Assembly (NCBI GenBank): GCA_005239895.1
Contig: SBBB01000013.1
Location: 1-43,363 of the forward strand
Length of the DNA: 43,363 nt
Direction of reading: 5' to 3'
Source: a bacterium
Lineage (GTDB): Bacteria; Patescibacteriota; Patescibacteriia; SBBB01
This document shows positions 32,511 through 39,351 of the stretch, piece after piece; positions within the stretch are counted from its first letter, which is position 1, and each line of letters starts with the position of its first letter. Below the pieces are notes generated by a model. The model saw only the letters and a list, made by a program, of their open reading frames with translations. It was not told the DNA's origin and made no database searches. Made by a program: the position numbers and the translations under genes.

Positions 32511-33353
32511 ATGATGAATTTTAAACCTAAGTCTAGTTTTAGTCAGAATTTTTTGATTGATCCCGAGGACGAGATAAAAAACAAAATGTTTAAGGCTGGA
32601 CAAATTACAAAAAGCGATTGCGTTTTAGAAATTGGACCTGGTTTGGGAGTTTTAACAAAACCATTAGCCAATATTGCTAAAAACGTCATTTCAGTTGAAT
32701 TAGATAAAAAATTATATAATTATCTACAGACTGCTTTAGCTTCTTGTAAAAATTTAACTTTAATAAACGGGGATATACTTGCGTTACTAAATAATTATAG
32801 TGACTTAATTAAATCTTTGCCCATTGAATATAAAATTGTTTCTAGTTTGCCGTACAATATTACTTCTATTTTTTTGCGTCGCTGTTTAGAGCTAGAGAAG
32901 CAACCCAAAGTTGTAATTTTAATAATTCAAAAAGAAGTTGCATTACGGATTCTTGCTAAACCTGGTGAAATGAGTGTTTTAGCTATTGCAGTTCAATATT
33001 ACGCTGAACCTGAGTTGATAGATTTTATTTCTAAAACATATTTTGATCCCAAACCCAAGGTTGATTCAGCTATTATTAAACTTGTGCCGCATGGTTTAGC
33101 GCGAGATTCGGTTTATGAAGCTAAATTTTTTCGTTTAGTGAGGTGTGGTTTTTCAGCTAGACGTAAACAATTAAAAAATAATTTAATGAATGGCTTTAGA
33201 ATCTCAGATGCCATAGCGCAGAAAATTTTAATGGATTGTAAATTAGATCCAGCTTGTAGAGCTCAAGATTTAAGTTTAGATGATTGGAAGAATGTGTTGG
33301 GGCAGTTAGAAAGCCGAAGGTCATTTGTCATTCCCGCGCAGGCGGGAATCTAG
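32511..33353 (+). CDS. rsmA: 16S rRNA dimethyladenosine transferase
   Basis: RsmA (KsgA) dimethylates two adjacent adenines near the 3' end of 16S rRNA during 30S assembly. The 280-residue protein has FSQNFLIDPEDE, the SAM-binding motif VLEIGPGLGVLTKPLA, acidic VISVELDKKL, INGDIL, and motif IV as SLPYNI. The C-terminal helical domain contains CGFSARRKQLKNNL. The last residues, SFVIPAQAGI, are encoded by a repetitive element that begins at 33324, so the original end of the protein lay close to GQLESRR. It is coupled to leuS (5-base gap). Confidence 0.93.
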   Translation: MMNFKPKSSFSQNFLIDPEDEIKNKMFKAGQITKSDCVLEIGPGLGVLTKPLANIAKNVISVELDKKLYNYLQTALASCKNLTLINGDILALLNNYSDLIKSLPIEYKIVSSLPYNITSIFLRRCLELEKQPKVVILIIQKEVALRILAKPGEMSVLAIAVQYYAEPELIDFISKTYFDPKPKVDSAIIKLVPHGLARDSVYEAKFFRLVRCGFSARRKQLKNNLMNGFRISDAIAQKILMDCKLDPACRAQDLSLDDWKNVLGQLESRRSFVIPAQAGI

Positions 33354-33466
33354 GAGCGTATTCACTTATAACTATTGTTTCAATTAAATATAACCTGAAT
33401 CCCAGGGTCAAGCTCTTCGAGCTCTTCGAGCCTGAGCCTCAGAGCCGAAGGCCTGAGGATGACAAA
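33324..33466. repeat. REP/MITE-like repeat at the end of rsmA
   Basis: The element begins TTTGTCAT (33324-33331) and ends ATGACAAA (33459-33466). Inside the left end is the hairpin ATTCCCGC/GCGGGAAT (33330-33337 and 33342-33349). When translated this gives the VIPAQAGI string seen at many unrelated protein ends in other bacteria. The right half is GC-rich and repeats GAGCTCTTCGAG-like blocks. The remaining bases to the tRNA at 33671 hold no gene I can support. Confidence 0.7.
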
Positions 33467-33670
33467 GAAATTTATGGAATAACAGAAAGAAAATCAAGGA
33501 TGATAGGAGAAGTGTTGGAACAAAAAATGCATTCCGGTTGTTAGTTTATTAGTGTAATTTTATTTAGAACTTGCAAGATTTTAAACGAAAGATTAAAATA
33601 TAGAATACATTATGTTAATTTATCTAATATTAATATCCATACAGTATCATCATTATTGTGTGTTTAAAAT

Positions 33671-33745
33671 GGTGGGTGTAGCTCAATTGGTTAGAGCACT
33701 GGTCTGTGGCACCAGCGGTTGGCGGTTCAAGTCCGCTCATCCACC
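33671..33745 (+). tRNA. tRNA-His (anticodon GTG)
   Basis: The additional G-1 (33671) typical of tRNA-His pairs with C73 (33745). Acceptor GTGGGTG/CATCCAC, D-arm TAGCTCAATTGGTTAGAGCA, anticodon stem CTGGT/ACCAG around CTGTGGC (GTG), T-arm GGCGGTTCAAGTCCGCT. CCA is not encoded in register (CCCA follows). Confidence 0.95.
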
Positions 33746-33785
33746 CCCATTGTACGAATTGTACGATAAGTATGTTTGGCGGTAT

Positions 33786-33812
33786 ATGTTTAGTACTCGA
33801 AGTACTAAACAT
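33786..33812. terminator. 12-bp perfect hairpin after tRNA-His
   Basis: ATGTTTAGTACT (33786-33797) and AGTACTAAACAT (33801-33812) pair perfectly around CGA. Likely the terminator of tRNA-His. It has the same stem length, loop size and outer six bases as the hairpin at 13334. Confidence 0.6.
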
Positions 33813-33887
33813 TATTATGAATTGAGTTCAGTGGTTGTGGATCTTGATTAAAGATAAAATATATACTATAATTAAATTAGTGTTTTT

Positions 33888-34124
33888 ATGAAAAAAATTA
33901 TTATTTATTCAACTAAAACTTGCCCTTATTGCGTTTTAGCCAAAGACTATTTGACTGAAAAAGGTTTTGCGTACGAAATAAAAGATGTAAGCGAAGACGA
34001 GGCTGCTAAACAAGAGTTTTTGCAAAAAAGCGGGGGCAGATTGTCGGTTCCGCTGATAGATATTGATAACACTATTATTATTGGTTTTGATAAATCAAAG
34101 GTTGACGCTGCTCTTGGTATCTAG
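33888..34124 (+). CDS. Glutaredoxin-like protein
   Basis: This 78-residue protein is a glutaredoxin-type thioredoxin fold: KKIIIYSTKTCPYCVLAKDY with the CPYC active site, EKGFAYEIKDVSEDEAAKQE, and RLSVPLIDI with the cis-proline. It ends IIIGFDKSKVDAALGI, the usual helix after the GF turn. Such small proteins reduce disulfides or mixed disulfides in the cytoplasm, or feed electrons to ribonucleotide reductase. clpP follows after 51 bases containing the AGCTTGT repeat. Confidence 0.9.
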   Translation: MKKIIIYSTKTCPYCVLAKDYLTEKGFAYEIKDVSEDEAAKQEFLQKSGGRLSVPLIDIDNTIIIGFDKSKVDAALGI

Positions 34125-34148
34125 CTTGTAGCTTGTAGCTTGTAGCTT
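34123..34148. repeat. AGCTTGT heptamer repeat
   Basis: Three perfect AGCTTGT units (34123-34143) and a partial fourth directly after the glutaredoxin stop. The same heptamer occurs at 25089 and 29892. Confidence 0.75.
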
Positions 34149-34175
34149 TCAACTTTCTAACTTTTTTACTTAACT

Positions 34176-34751
34176 ATGTATCTAATTCCAACAGTTATTG
34201 AAAAATCAAATTACGGAGAAAGAGCTTATGATATTTATTCTAGGCTGCTAAAAGATAGAATTATTTTTTTGGGTGGTGCGATTGATGATAAAATAGCCAA
34301 TACTATTATTGCGCAATTATTGTTTTTAGAAAGCGAAGATAGTCACAAAGATATACAATTGTACATCAATTCAGGCGGGGGATCAGTAACAGACGGTTTA
34401 GCTATTTACGATACCATGCATTATATTAAACCTAATGTGTCTACGATTTGTGTGGGTTTAGCAGCTAGTATGGGAGCGGTTTTATTAGCAGCTGGACATC
34501 CTGGAAAAAGGTTCGCCTTACCTAATGCCGAGATTATGATTCACCAGGTTATGGGTGGAGCTGAGGGTCAGGCTATAGATATTAAAATTAGAGCTGAACA
34601 TATTTTAAAAATAAAAATCCGTTTGAATGCGATTTTAGCCAAACACACCAACCAAGATATCGATACCATTGAAAAAGACACGGACAGAGATCGTTTTATG
34701 AGTTCCATCGAAGCTAGAGAATATGGAATTATAGATAAAATTATTGAATAA
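34176..34751 (+). CDS. clpP: ATP-dependent Clp protease proteolytic subunit
   Basis: This 191-residue serine protease forms the 14-subunit ClpP barrel. It begins with the usual [20 protein letters not shown] and has [10 protein letters not shown] and [19 protein letters not shown]. The catalytic triad is S98 in [12 protein letters not shown]123 in MIHQVMGG, and D172 in DTDRDRFM. There is almost no N-terminal propeptide. No clpX or clpA gene is next to it. It lies between a glutaredoxin gene and a small thioredoxin gene. Confidence 0.96.
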   Translation: MYLIPTVIEKSNYGERAYDIYSRLLKDRIIFLGGAIDDKIANTIIAQLLFLESEDSHKDIQLYINSGGGSVTDGLAIYDTMHYIKPNVSTICVGLAASMGAVLLAAGHPGKRFALPNAEIMIHQVMGGAEGQAIDIKIRAEHILKIKIRLNAILAKHTNQDIDTIEKDTDRDRFMSSIEAREYGIIDKIIE

Positions 34752-34776
34752 AATACCCCCAGCGGGGTCTAACAAT

Positions 34777-35028
34777 ATGAAAATACAAGAATTAACAGTT
34801 GAAGGTTGCCGTAATTGTCATGCGGCTAAAAATACTTTAGAAGAAATTAAAACTCAATTTCCCAATCTTGAAATTGAATATGTTGATATGATGTCTGAAG
34901 CTGGTCAAGCTTTAGTGTCTCGTTTTTCTATTATGTCTGCGCCAGGTATCATTATTAATGATGTTTTATTTTGTACCGGCGGATTAGATAAGGCCAAACT
35001 AATAGAATATCTTAAGACCCTGTCTTAA
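34777..35028 (+). CDS. Small thioredoxin-like protein (CRNC site)
   Basis: The frame is open from 34744, but the first eleven codons include a small hairpin (ACCCC/GGGGT, 34755-34768); ATG 34777 gives the family-typical start KIQELTVEGCRNCHAAKN. The 83-residue product resembles the thioredoxin-3/redox-active disulfide proteins: active site C-R-N-C, EYVDMMSEAGQALVSRFSI, cis-proline in MSAPGIIIND, then LFCTGGLDKAKLIEYL. It is probably a cytoplasmic disulfide carrier. It is followed by a convergent GIY-YIG gene. Confidence 0.85.
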   Translation: MKIQELTVEGCRNCHAAKNTLEEIKTQFPNLEIEYVDMMSEAGQALVSRFSIMSAPGIIINDVLFCTGGLDKAKLIEYLKTLS

Positions 35029-35055
35029 GGGCTTTGTAGTGGTGCCGCAAAGGTG

Positions 35056-35322
35056 TTATTTTAATATGTTAAAGTATTCTTTTAACATTGTTATTAGTGT
35101 TGTTCTGCCACGATTAGTCTTAAGATATAATTCTCTACGTTTGGCATCTCTTTTGTTTTTATAAGCTTCGTAATGAATCAGTTCTAATGGCAAATATTCT
35201 TTTGTAGATTTTGAGTAGCCATTATTGTGTGCTGTAATTCTTTGTTTTAAATTTTCAGAATAGCCAATATAAATAAAATTTCTATTCTTGTTGTGTAAAA
35301 TATACACATAGTAGAATTTCAT
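35056..35322 (-). CDS. Small GIY-YIG endonuclease, copy A
   Basis: The open frame extends upstream to 35373, but MKFYYVYILHNKN at 35322 is the family start; the extension is repeat sequence. The 88-residue product is a single GIY-YIG domain of the UPF0213/YhbQ kind: YVYILHNKNRNFIYIGYSEN (the two motif strands), LKQRITAHNNG with the active-site Arg, and IHYEAYKNKRDAKRRELYLK with the catalytic Glu region. About three quarters of its residues match copy B at 38711. It stands downstream of initiator tRNA-Met, separated by an exact 88-bp tandem repeat. A free-standing mobile nuclease is suspected. Confidence 0.88.
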   Translation of the reverse strand: MKFYYVYILHNKNRNFIYIGYSENLKQRITAHNNGYSKSTKEYLPLELIHYEAYKNKRDAKRRELYLKTNRGRTTLITMLKEYFNILK

Positions 35323-35327
35323 ATTTG

Positions 35328-35498
35328 TATCTGGGGAGATACTAGACAGCATCTCCCTCAGGTTTCTATACATTACTGTCTCCTTGCGGAGCCAGGTATA
35401 GTATTGTACCTGGTTTATCTGGGGAGATACTAGACAGCATCTCCCTCAGGTTTCTATACATTACTGTCTCCTTGCGGAGCCAGGTATAGTATTGTACC

Positions 35499-35503
<5 letters not shown>
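35328..35503 (-). repeat. Exact 88-bp tandem duplication
   Basis: Bases 35328-35415 and 35416-35503 are identical. Each unit has two hairpins, GGGAGAT/ATCTCCC and CCAGGTA/TACCTGG. The right copy includes the final acceptor base, discriminator and CCA of tRNA-fMet (35499-35503). A 21-base core also occurs inverted within leuS (31981-32001). Confidence 0.9.
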
Positions 35504-35575
<72 letters not shown>

Positions 35576-35580
35576 ATTTC

Positions 35581-36858
35581 CTAGCTATTTAAGATTTCTA
35601 AAAATTGATTTTCATGAATTGATTTTTCAAATGGTCCAATTAAGGCTAGGTTTAATTTAGATTTTTGAAAAACATCGTGAGCCACTCTCATTATATCATC
35701 AATTGTGACATTGTCAATTATTTGACAGTAGGCATCGGGCAAAATAATTTCACTTTTTAGAATTTCTTGCAGAGCTAAATAAGAAGCTATTTGTTCAGAA
35801 GTTTCTAAACTTAGTAATAATTTACCTTTAACATATTCTTTAGCTTTATAAAGTTCGTTTTTATGAATTCCATTATTAAGAATATTGTTGTGTTCTTGTA
35901 CAATCGCCTCAATAGCGTCGTATATTTTTTCGTTTTTAATACCAGCATTGGTTGCTAAAAATCCTGTATCCGTATGATGTTCGTTTTCAGTATGTATATA
36001 ATAAGTTAACCCGCGTTTTTCTCTAATTTCTTCAAATAAACGAGAACTCATACCACCGCCTAAAATAATGCTTAATAATTTTAAAGCATATTTATCTTTG
36101 TGCCAAATATCATAAGCTCTAAATCCTAACATAATATGAGTTTGATCGGTTTTTTTGTTGTGTATTAATATTTGAGGGCTATTTTGTTTTTCTGTTACTG
36201 AAAGTTTGTTTATATATTCACCCGAACGAATATCCGCAAAGTACACTTTGATTTGATTAAGTAGTTCGTCTGTATTTTGAATTTTTCCGCTTACAAATAC
36301 AACAGTATTAGAATCCACATAACGCTCATTCAAGTATTTTATAAAATTTTCGCGTTTAAAAGTTTGAATAATTTCTTTAGTTCCAGCTATATCCCAACCT
36401 GCGGGTTGATCTCCATAAAGCAAAGATTCCCATAAATCACCTATATAACGCATAGGTGTGTCGTAAAACATATTTATTTCTTCAGCAATAACACCTTTTT
36501 CTTTTTCTATTTCTTGGACATCAATTAAAGAGTGTAAAAAAATATCTGATACTACATCTAAAGCCAAATCTAAATGTTTAGCTGCTACTTTAGCGTAATA
36601 ACCTGTATATTCTTTGCCAGTAAAAGCATTATATTCTCCTCCTACACGATCTAGGGTTTCAGTAATAATAGTGCTACTCGGTCTTTTTATTGTGCCTTTA
36701 AAAAACATATGTTCTAAGAAATGAGACATGCCATTAATATCTTTCGTTTCATATTTAGACCCAGCTTTTACCATAATTAAGACGGTTACAGTCTCAGTAT
36801 GTTCTATAGGAGCTAAAATTACCGACAATTTATTATTTACAATATGTTTTTGATACAT
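35581..36858 (-). CDS. M16-family zinc peptidase
   Basis: This 425-residue protein has the inverted zinc motif H-x-x-E-H as SHFLEHMFFKGT (H46, E49, H50), with the third ligand Glu in KEKGVIAEEINMF (about 126). It has the one-chain length of processing-peptidase-like M16B enzymes, with a second, non-catalytic half (FRAYDIWHKDKYALKLLSIILG, REKRGLTYYI). There is no signal peptide, so it is cytoplasmic and probably degrades peptides. alaS lies 11 bases upstream, so both are likely co-transcribed; tRNA-fMet follows directly downstream. Confidence 0.92.
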   Translation of the reverse strand: MYQKHIVNNKLSVILAPIEHTETVTVLIMVKAGSKYETKDINGMSHFLEHMFFKGTIKRPSSTIITETLDRVGGEYNAFTGKEYTGYYAKVAAKHLDLALDVVSDIFLHSLIDVQEIEKEKGVIAEEINMFYDTPMRYIGDLWESLLYGDQPAGWDIAGTKEIIQTFKRENFIKYLNERYVDSNTVVFVSGKIQNTDELLNQIKVYFADIRSGEYINKLSVTEKQNSPQILIHNKKTDQTHIMLGFRAYDIWHKDKYALKLLSIILGGGMSSRLFEEIREKRGLTYYIHTENEHHTDTGFLATNAGIKNEKIYDAIEAIVQEHNNILNNGIHKNELYKAKEYVKGKLLLSLETSEQIASYLALQEILKSEIILPDAYCQIIDNVTIDDIMRVAHDVFQKSKLNLALIGPFEKSIHENQFLEILNS

Positions 36859-36869
36859 AAAAATAGAAT

Positions 36870-38714
36870 TTAGATACAGACAGCTTTAATTCGACGTAAA
36901 CCCGCGCTTATAGCTTCTTCTTTTATAATTTTAAAACTACCTAATTCAGAGGTATTTTTTACATGGGGGCCACCGCAAATTTCTTTACTAAATACATAAC
37001 CAGTTTCTGGATTGTGAGCAGTATAAACCGACACCTTAGTTTCATATTTGTCAGGGAATAATCCGATCGCGCCTACATTATAAGCTTCTTGAGCGGTCAT
37101 GGTTTCAGGGGACATGGTTAAACCCATTTTAATTTGCTCATTTACTAAATTTGTAACCTGCTGTATTTCTTGCTCTGTCATTTTTTTAGAATGAGAAAAA
37201 TCAAAACGCAATCTTTCCGCAGTAATATTACTACCTTTTTGACACACATGATTGCCTAATACTATGCGCAAAGCCGTGTGCAGCAGGTGAGTAGCAGTGT
37301 GTAATTTAGTGGTTGCGTAAGATGTATCTTCTAAACCACCTTTGAATTTTTTTTCAGAACCACTCTTAGATATTATTTTATGTTTTTCAAACTCTTGCTG
37401 AAACCCTTCCATATCAACTGTTATGTTTATTTCTTGAGCTAGTTCGTTGGTTAATTCAATAGGGAAGCCAAAAGATTGATATAAGTCAAAAGCGGTTTTA
37501 CCATCAATAGATACAATCTTTTCGTCTTCCAGTTTTTTAAACTTTGCCAGCCCAGAGTGAATCACATTTTTGAATTTTTCTTCTTCCTTGTCAATTTCGT
37601 TTATAATAATATTTTTACTTGGTGTTAGTTCAGGGTACATTTCTATATATTGATCAATGATGTTTTTAGTAATTTCAGTTAGGCTCATATTTTTAAGCAA
37701 GGAATTAGCGTGACGCATGGCGCGGCGCAATAAACGACGCAAAATATACCCTTTGTCAAGATTGCCAGGTGTTATTCCCGAACCCATAATCATAATACTT
37801 GCCTTTAAATGATCACTTACGATTCTTATACTTTTATCTGTTATTGGGCTTGCTCCATATTTTTTCCCAGAAATGTTTTCAATAGTTTTAATGCTAGAGG
37901 AAAATATATCTAATTTAAATGCATCTGGTTCGTTGTTGGCTGCCATGGTTATGCGTTCTAAACCTCCCCCAAAATCAATATTTTTTTGTTTTAGCTCTAC
38001 AAAACCGTTGTTTTGTTTCATATATTCCATAAAAACTGAATTACCAATTTCTGCAAATCTGCCGCAATCACAGTTGGGGTGGCAGTTTGGTCCATATTTT
38101 AAGTTGTGTGGCAATCCAAAGTCATAAAAAACCTCTGTGTCTGGACCCCCTATTTCTCCTATAGGCATATTTTCAGGAGTTCCGCTTCTGGACCACCAGT
38201 TTTTTTTAACATAATAAAAAATTTTGGCGTCTTCTAAACGCATACTGTTGTTATAAACATTAGCCTCAATACCAATTTCTTTAAATAGGGTTTGCCAAAG
38301 TATTACAGTTTCCATATCTTTTGGTATCTGATCGTATCCTTCAAACACAGTTACATATATTTTTTTAGGATCTAGTTTTATTTCTTGAATTAAAAACTCA
38401 AAGAGCCACTTAACCTCATCTTGTTTGTTATAATCTCCTAAAGACCAGTTTCCCAGCATTTCGAAAAAAGTTAAGTGTCGAATATCACCAACCTCTTCAA
38501 TGTCCTGAGTGCGGACGCATTTTTGAGAGTTGGTTAGTCTAGTGCCGCAAGGATGTTTTTGTCCTAGTAAGTATGGTAGGAGGGGTTGCATACCAGAACC
38601 AACAAAAAGGGTAGTAGAATCATTTTCTGGTAGGATGGGAGCAGAGGGGATAATGATGTGATTTTTTTGTTTAAAAAAGTTTAAATATTTTTGACGAACT
38701 TCAGATGTGGTCAT
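36870..38714 (-). CDS. alaS: Alanyl-tRNA synthetase, short form
   Basis: The 614-residue class II enzyme charges tRNA-Ala. It has the catalytic domain (VRQKYLNFFKQKNHIIIPSA, CVRTQDIEEVGDIRHLTFFE, MLGNWSLGDYNK), the tRNA-recognition domain, and the editing domain with HTATHLLHTALR and ICGGPHVKNTSELG. It stops after the editing domain (GLRRIKAVCI) and lacks the C-terminal C-Ala domain of the roughly 870-residue bacterial enzyme. Its ATG overlaps the stop of the GIY-YIG gene upstream as ATGA. Confidence 0.95.
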   Translation of the reverse strand: MTTSEVRQKYLNFFKQKNHIIIPSAPILPENDSTTLFVGSGMQPLLPYLLGQKHPCGTRLTNSQKCVRTQDIEEVGDIRHLTFFEMLGNWSLGDYNKQDEVKWLFEFLIQEIKLDPKKIYVTVFEGYDQIPKDMETVILWQTLFKEIGIEANVYNNSMRLEDAKIFYYVKKNWWSRSGTPENMPIGEIGGPDTEVFYDFGLPHNLKYGPNCHPNCDCGRFAEIGNSVFMEYMKQNNGFVELKQKNIDFGGGLERITMAANNEPDAFKLDIFSSSIKTIENISGKKYGASPITDKSIRIVSDHLKASIMIMGSGITPGNLDKGYILRRLLRRAMRHANSLLKNMSLTEITKNIIDQYIEMYPELTPSKNIIINEIDKEEEKFKNVIHSGLAKFKKLEDEKIVSIDGKTAFDLYQSFGFPIELTNELAQEINITVDMEGFQQEFEKHKIISKSGSEKKFKGGLEDTSYATTKLHTATHLLHTALRIVLGNHVCQKGSNITAERLRFDFSHSKKMTEQEIQQVTNLVNEQIKMGLTMSPETMTAQEAYNVGAIGLFPDKYETKVSVYTAHNPETGYVFSKEICGGPHVKNTSELGSFKIIKEEAISAGLRRIKAVCI

Positions 38715-39004
38715 AGGTGATGGTTATTAAATGTTAGTTTGTTTTTGTCGTTAAAGTACTCTTTTAGCATAGTTTTTAAAGTTGTTTTACCTTTTGTTGT
38801 TTTGAAATATTGCTCCCTGCGTTTAGCGTCAATTTTGTTTTTATAAGCCTCATAATGAATTAATTCTAATGGCAAATATCCTTTTGTAGATTTGGAGTAG
38901 CCTTTGTTGTGTTCAATTATTCGTTGTTTTAAATTTGTAGAATAGCCAACATAAATAAAACTCCTATTTTTATTGTATAAAACATATACATAATAGAATT
39001 TCAT
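38711..39004 (-). CDS. Small GIY-YIG endonuclease, copy B
   Basis: The family start MKFYYVYVLYNKN is at 39004; the open frame to 39037 reads into repeat sequence. The 97-residue product is close to copy A at 35056: YVYVLYNKNRSFIYVGYSTN, LKQRIIEHNKG, YEAYKNKIDAKRREQYFKTT, and LKTMLKEYFN. The last twelve residues (DKNKLTFNNHHL) are additional and run through the alaS start; the stop and the alaS ATG overlap as ATGA. Upstream lie two tandem 26-bp units, a nested hairpin and tRNA-Gln, the same order as in copy A. Confidence 0.88.
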   Translation of the reverse strand: MKFYYVYVLYNKNRSFIYVGYSTNLKQRIIEHNKGYSKSTKGYLPLELIHYEAYKNKIDAKRREQYFKTTKGKTTLKTMLKEYFNDKNKLTFNNHHL

Positions 39005-39016
39005 AGTTTTTGTGTT

Positions 39017-39067
39017 GAGACGCACCATTCGGTGCATCTCTGGAGACGCACCATTCGGTGCATCTCT
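39017..39067 (-). repeat. Tandem 26-bp hairpin units
   Basis: GAGACGCACCATTCGGTGC (39017-39035), continued by ATCTCTG, is repeated at 39043-39067. Each unit is itself a hairpin (GCACC/GGTGC flanked by GAGA/TCTC). Confidence 0.85.
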
Positions 39068-39073
39068 AGCTTT

Positions 39074-39116
39074 ACCAGTCGGTTTCTGCTTCTGGCGAAG
39101 CAGTGCACCGACTGGT
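39074..39116 (-). repeat. Nested hairpin 3' of tRNA-Gln
   Basis: ACCAGTCGGT (39074-39083) pairs with ACCGACTGGT (39107-39116). Within it CTGCTTC (39086-39092) pairs with GAAGCAG (39097-39103). It begins 7 bases past the tRNA-Gln end and might also act as its terminator. Confidence 0.75.
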
Positions 39117-39122
39117 GCGCTG

Positions 39123-39193
39123 CTCCCGGACCTGGACTCGAACCAAGATTCACGGCTTCAAAGGCCGCTGTCCTACCTTTAGACGATCCGGGA
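39123..39193 (-). tRNA. tRNA-Gln (anticodon TTG)
   Basis: On the minus strand: acceptor TCCCGGA/TCCGGGA with U1-A72 and G73, D-arm TCGTCTAAAGGTAGGACA, anticodon stem GCGGC/GCCGT around CTTTGAA (TTG), T-arm CTTGGTTCGAGTCCAGG. CCA is not encoded (CAG follows). Confidence 0.95.
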
Positions 39194-39203
39194 AAATAAC
39201 TTG

Positions 39204-39227
39204 CCATGAACCCTAAGTGGTTCATGG
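39204..39227 (-). terminator. Hairpin upstream of tRNA-Gln
   Basis: CCATGAACC (39204-39212) pairs perfectly with GGTTCATGG (39219-39227) around a 6-base loop. On the minus strand only a short, mixed sequence (CAAGTTATTTT) follows before the tRNA, so terminator function is uncertain. Confidence 0.4.
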
Positions 39228-39276
39228 TTACACAGAACACCATACAGAATATCATTTTTTGTCAAAGAATAGCAAA

Positions 39277-39302
39277 TCCGCCCTGTCATTCGACAGGGCG
39301 GA
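39277..39302 (-). terminator. Terminator of the Kazal-protein gene
   Basis: TCCGCCCTGTC (39277-39287) and GACAGGGCGGA (39292-39302) form an 11-bp GC-rich stem with a 4-base loop. On the minus strand it is followed by TTTGCTATTCTTTG. Confidence 0.75.
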
Positions 39303-39351
39303 TAAATTGCTTTTGATCTAGGATACGCCAGAGGAATGCGCTTAATAGCTT

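Noticed and set aside
33284-33544. Open frame of 86 codons overlapping the end of rsmA
   Set aside because: It lies across the repetitive element and in another frame of rsmA, with no ribosome binding site or recognisable domain; it is a by-product of the repeat.
39001-39255. Open frame of 84 codons over tRNA-Gln (minus)
   Set aside because: It reads straight through the tRNA and the hairpin array, so it cannot be a real protein gene.
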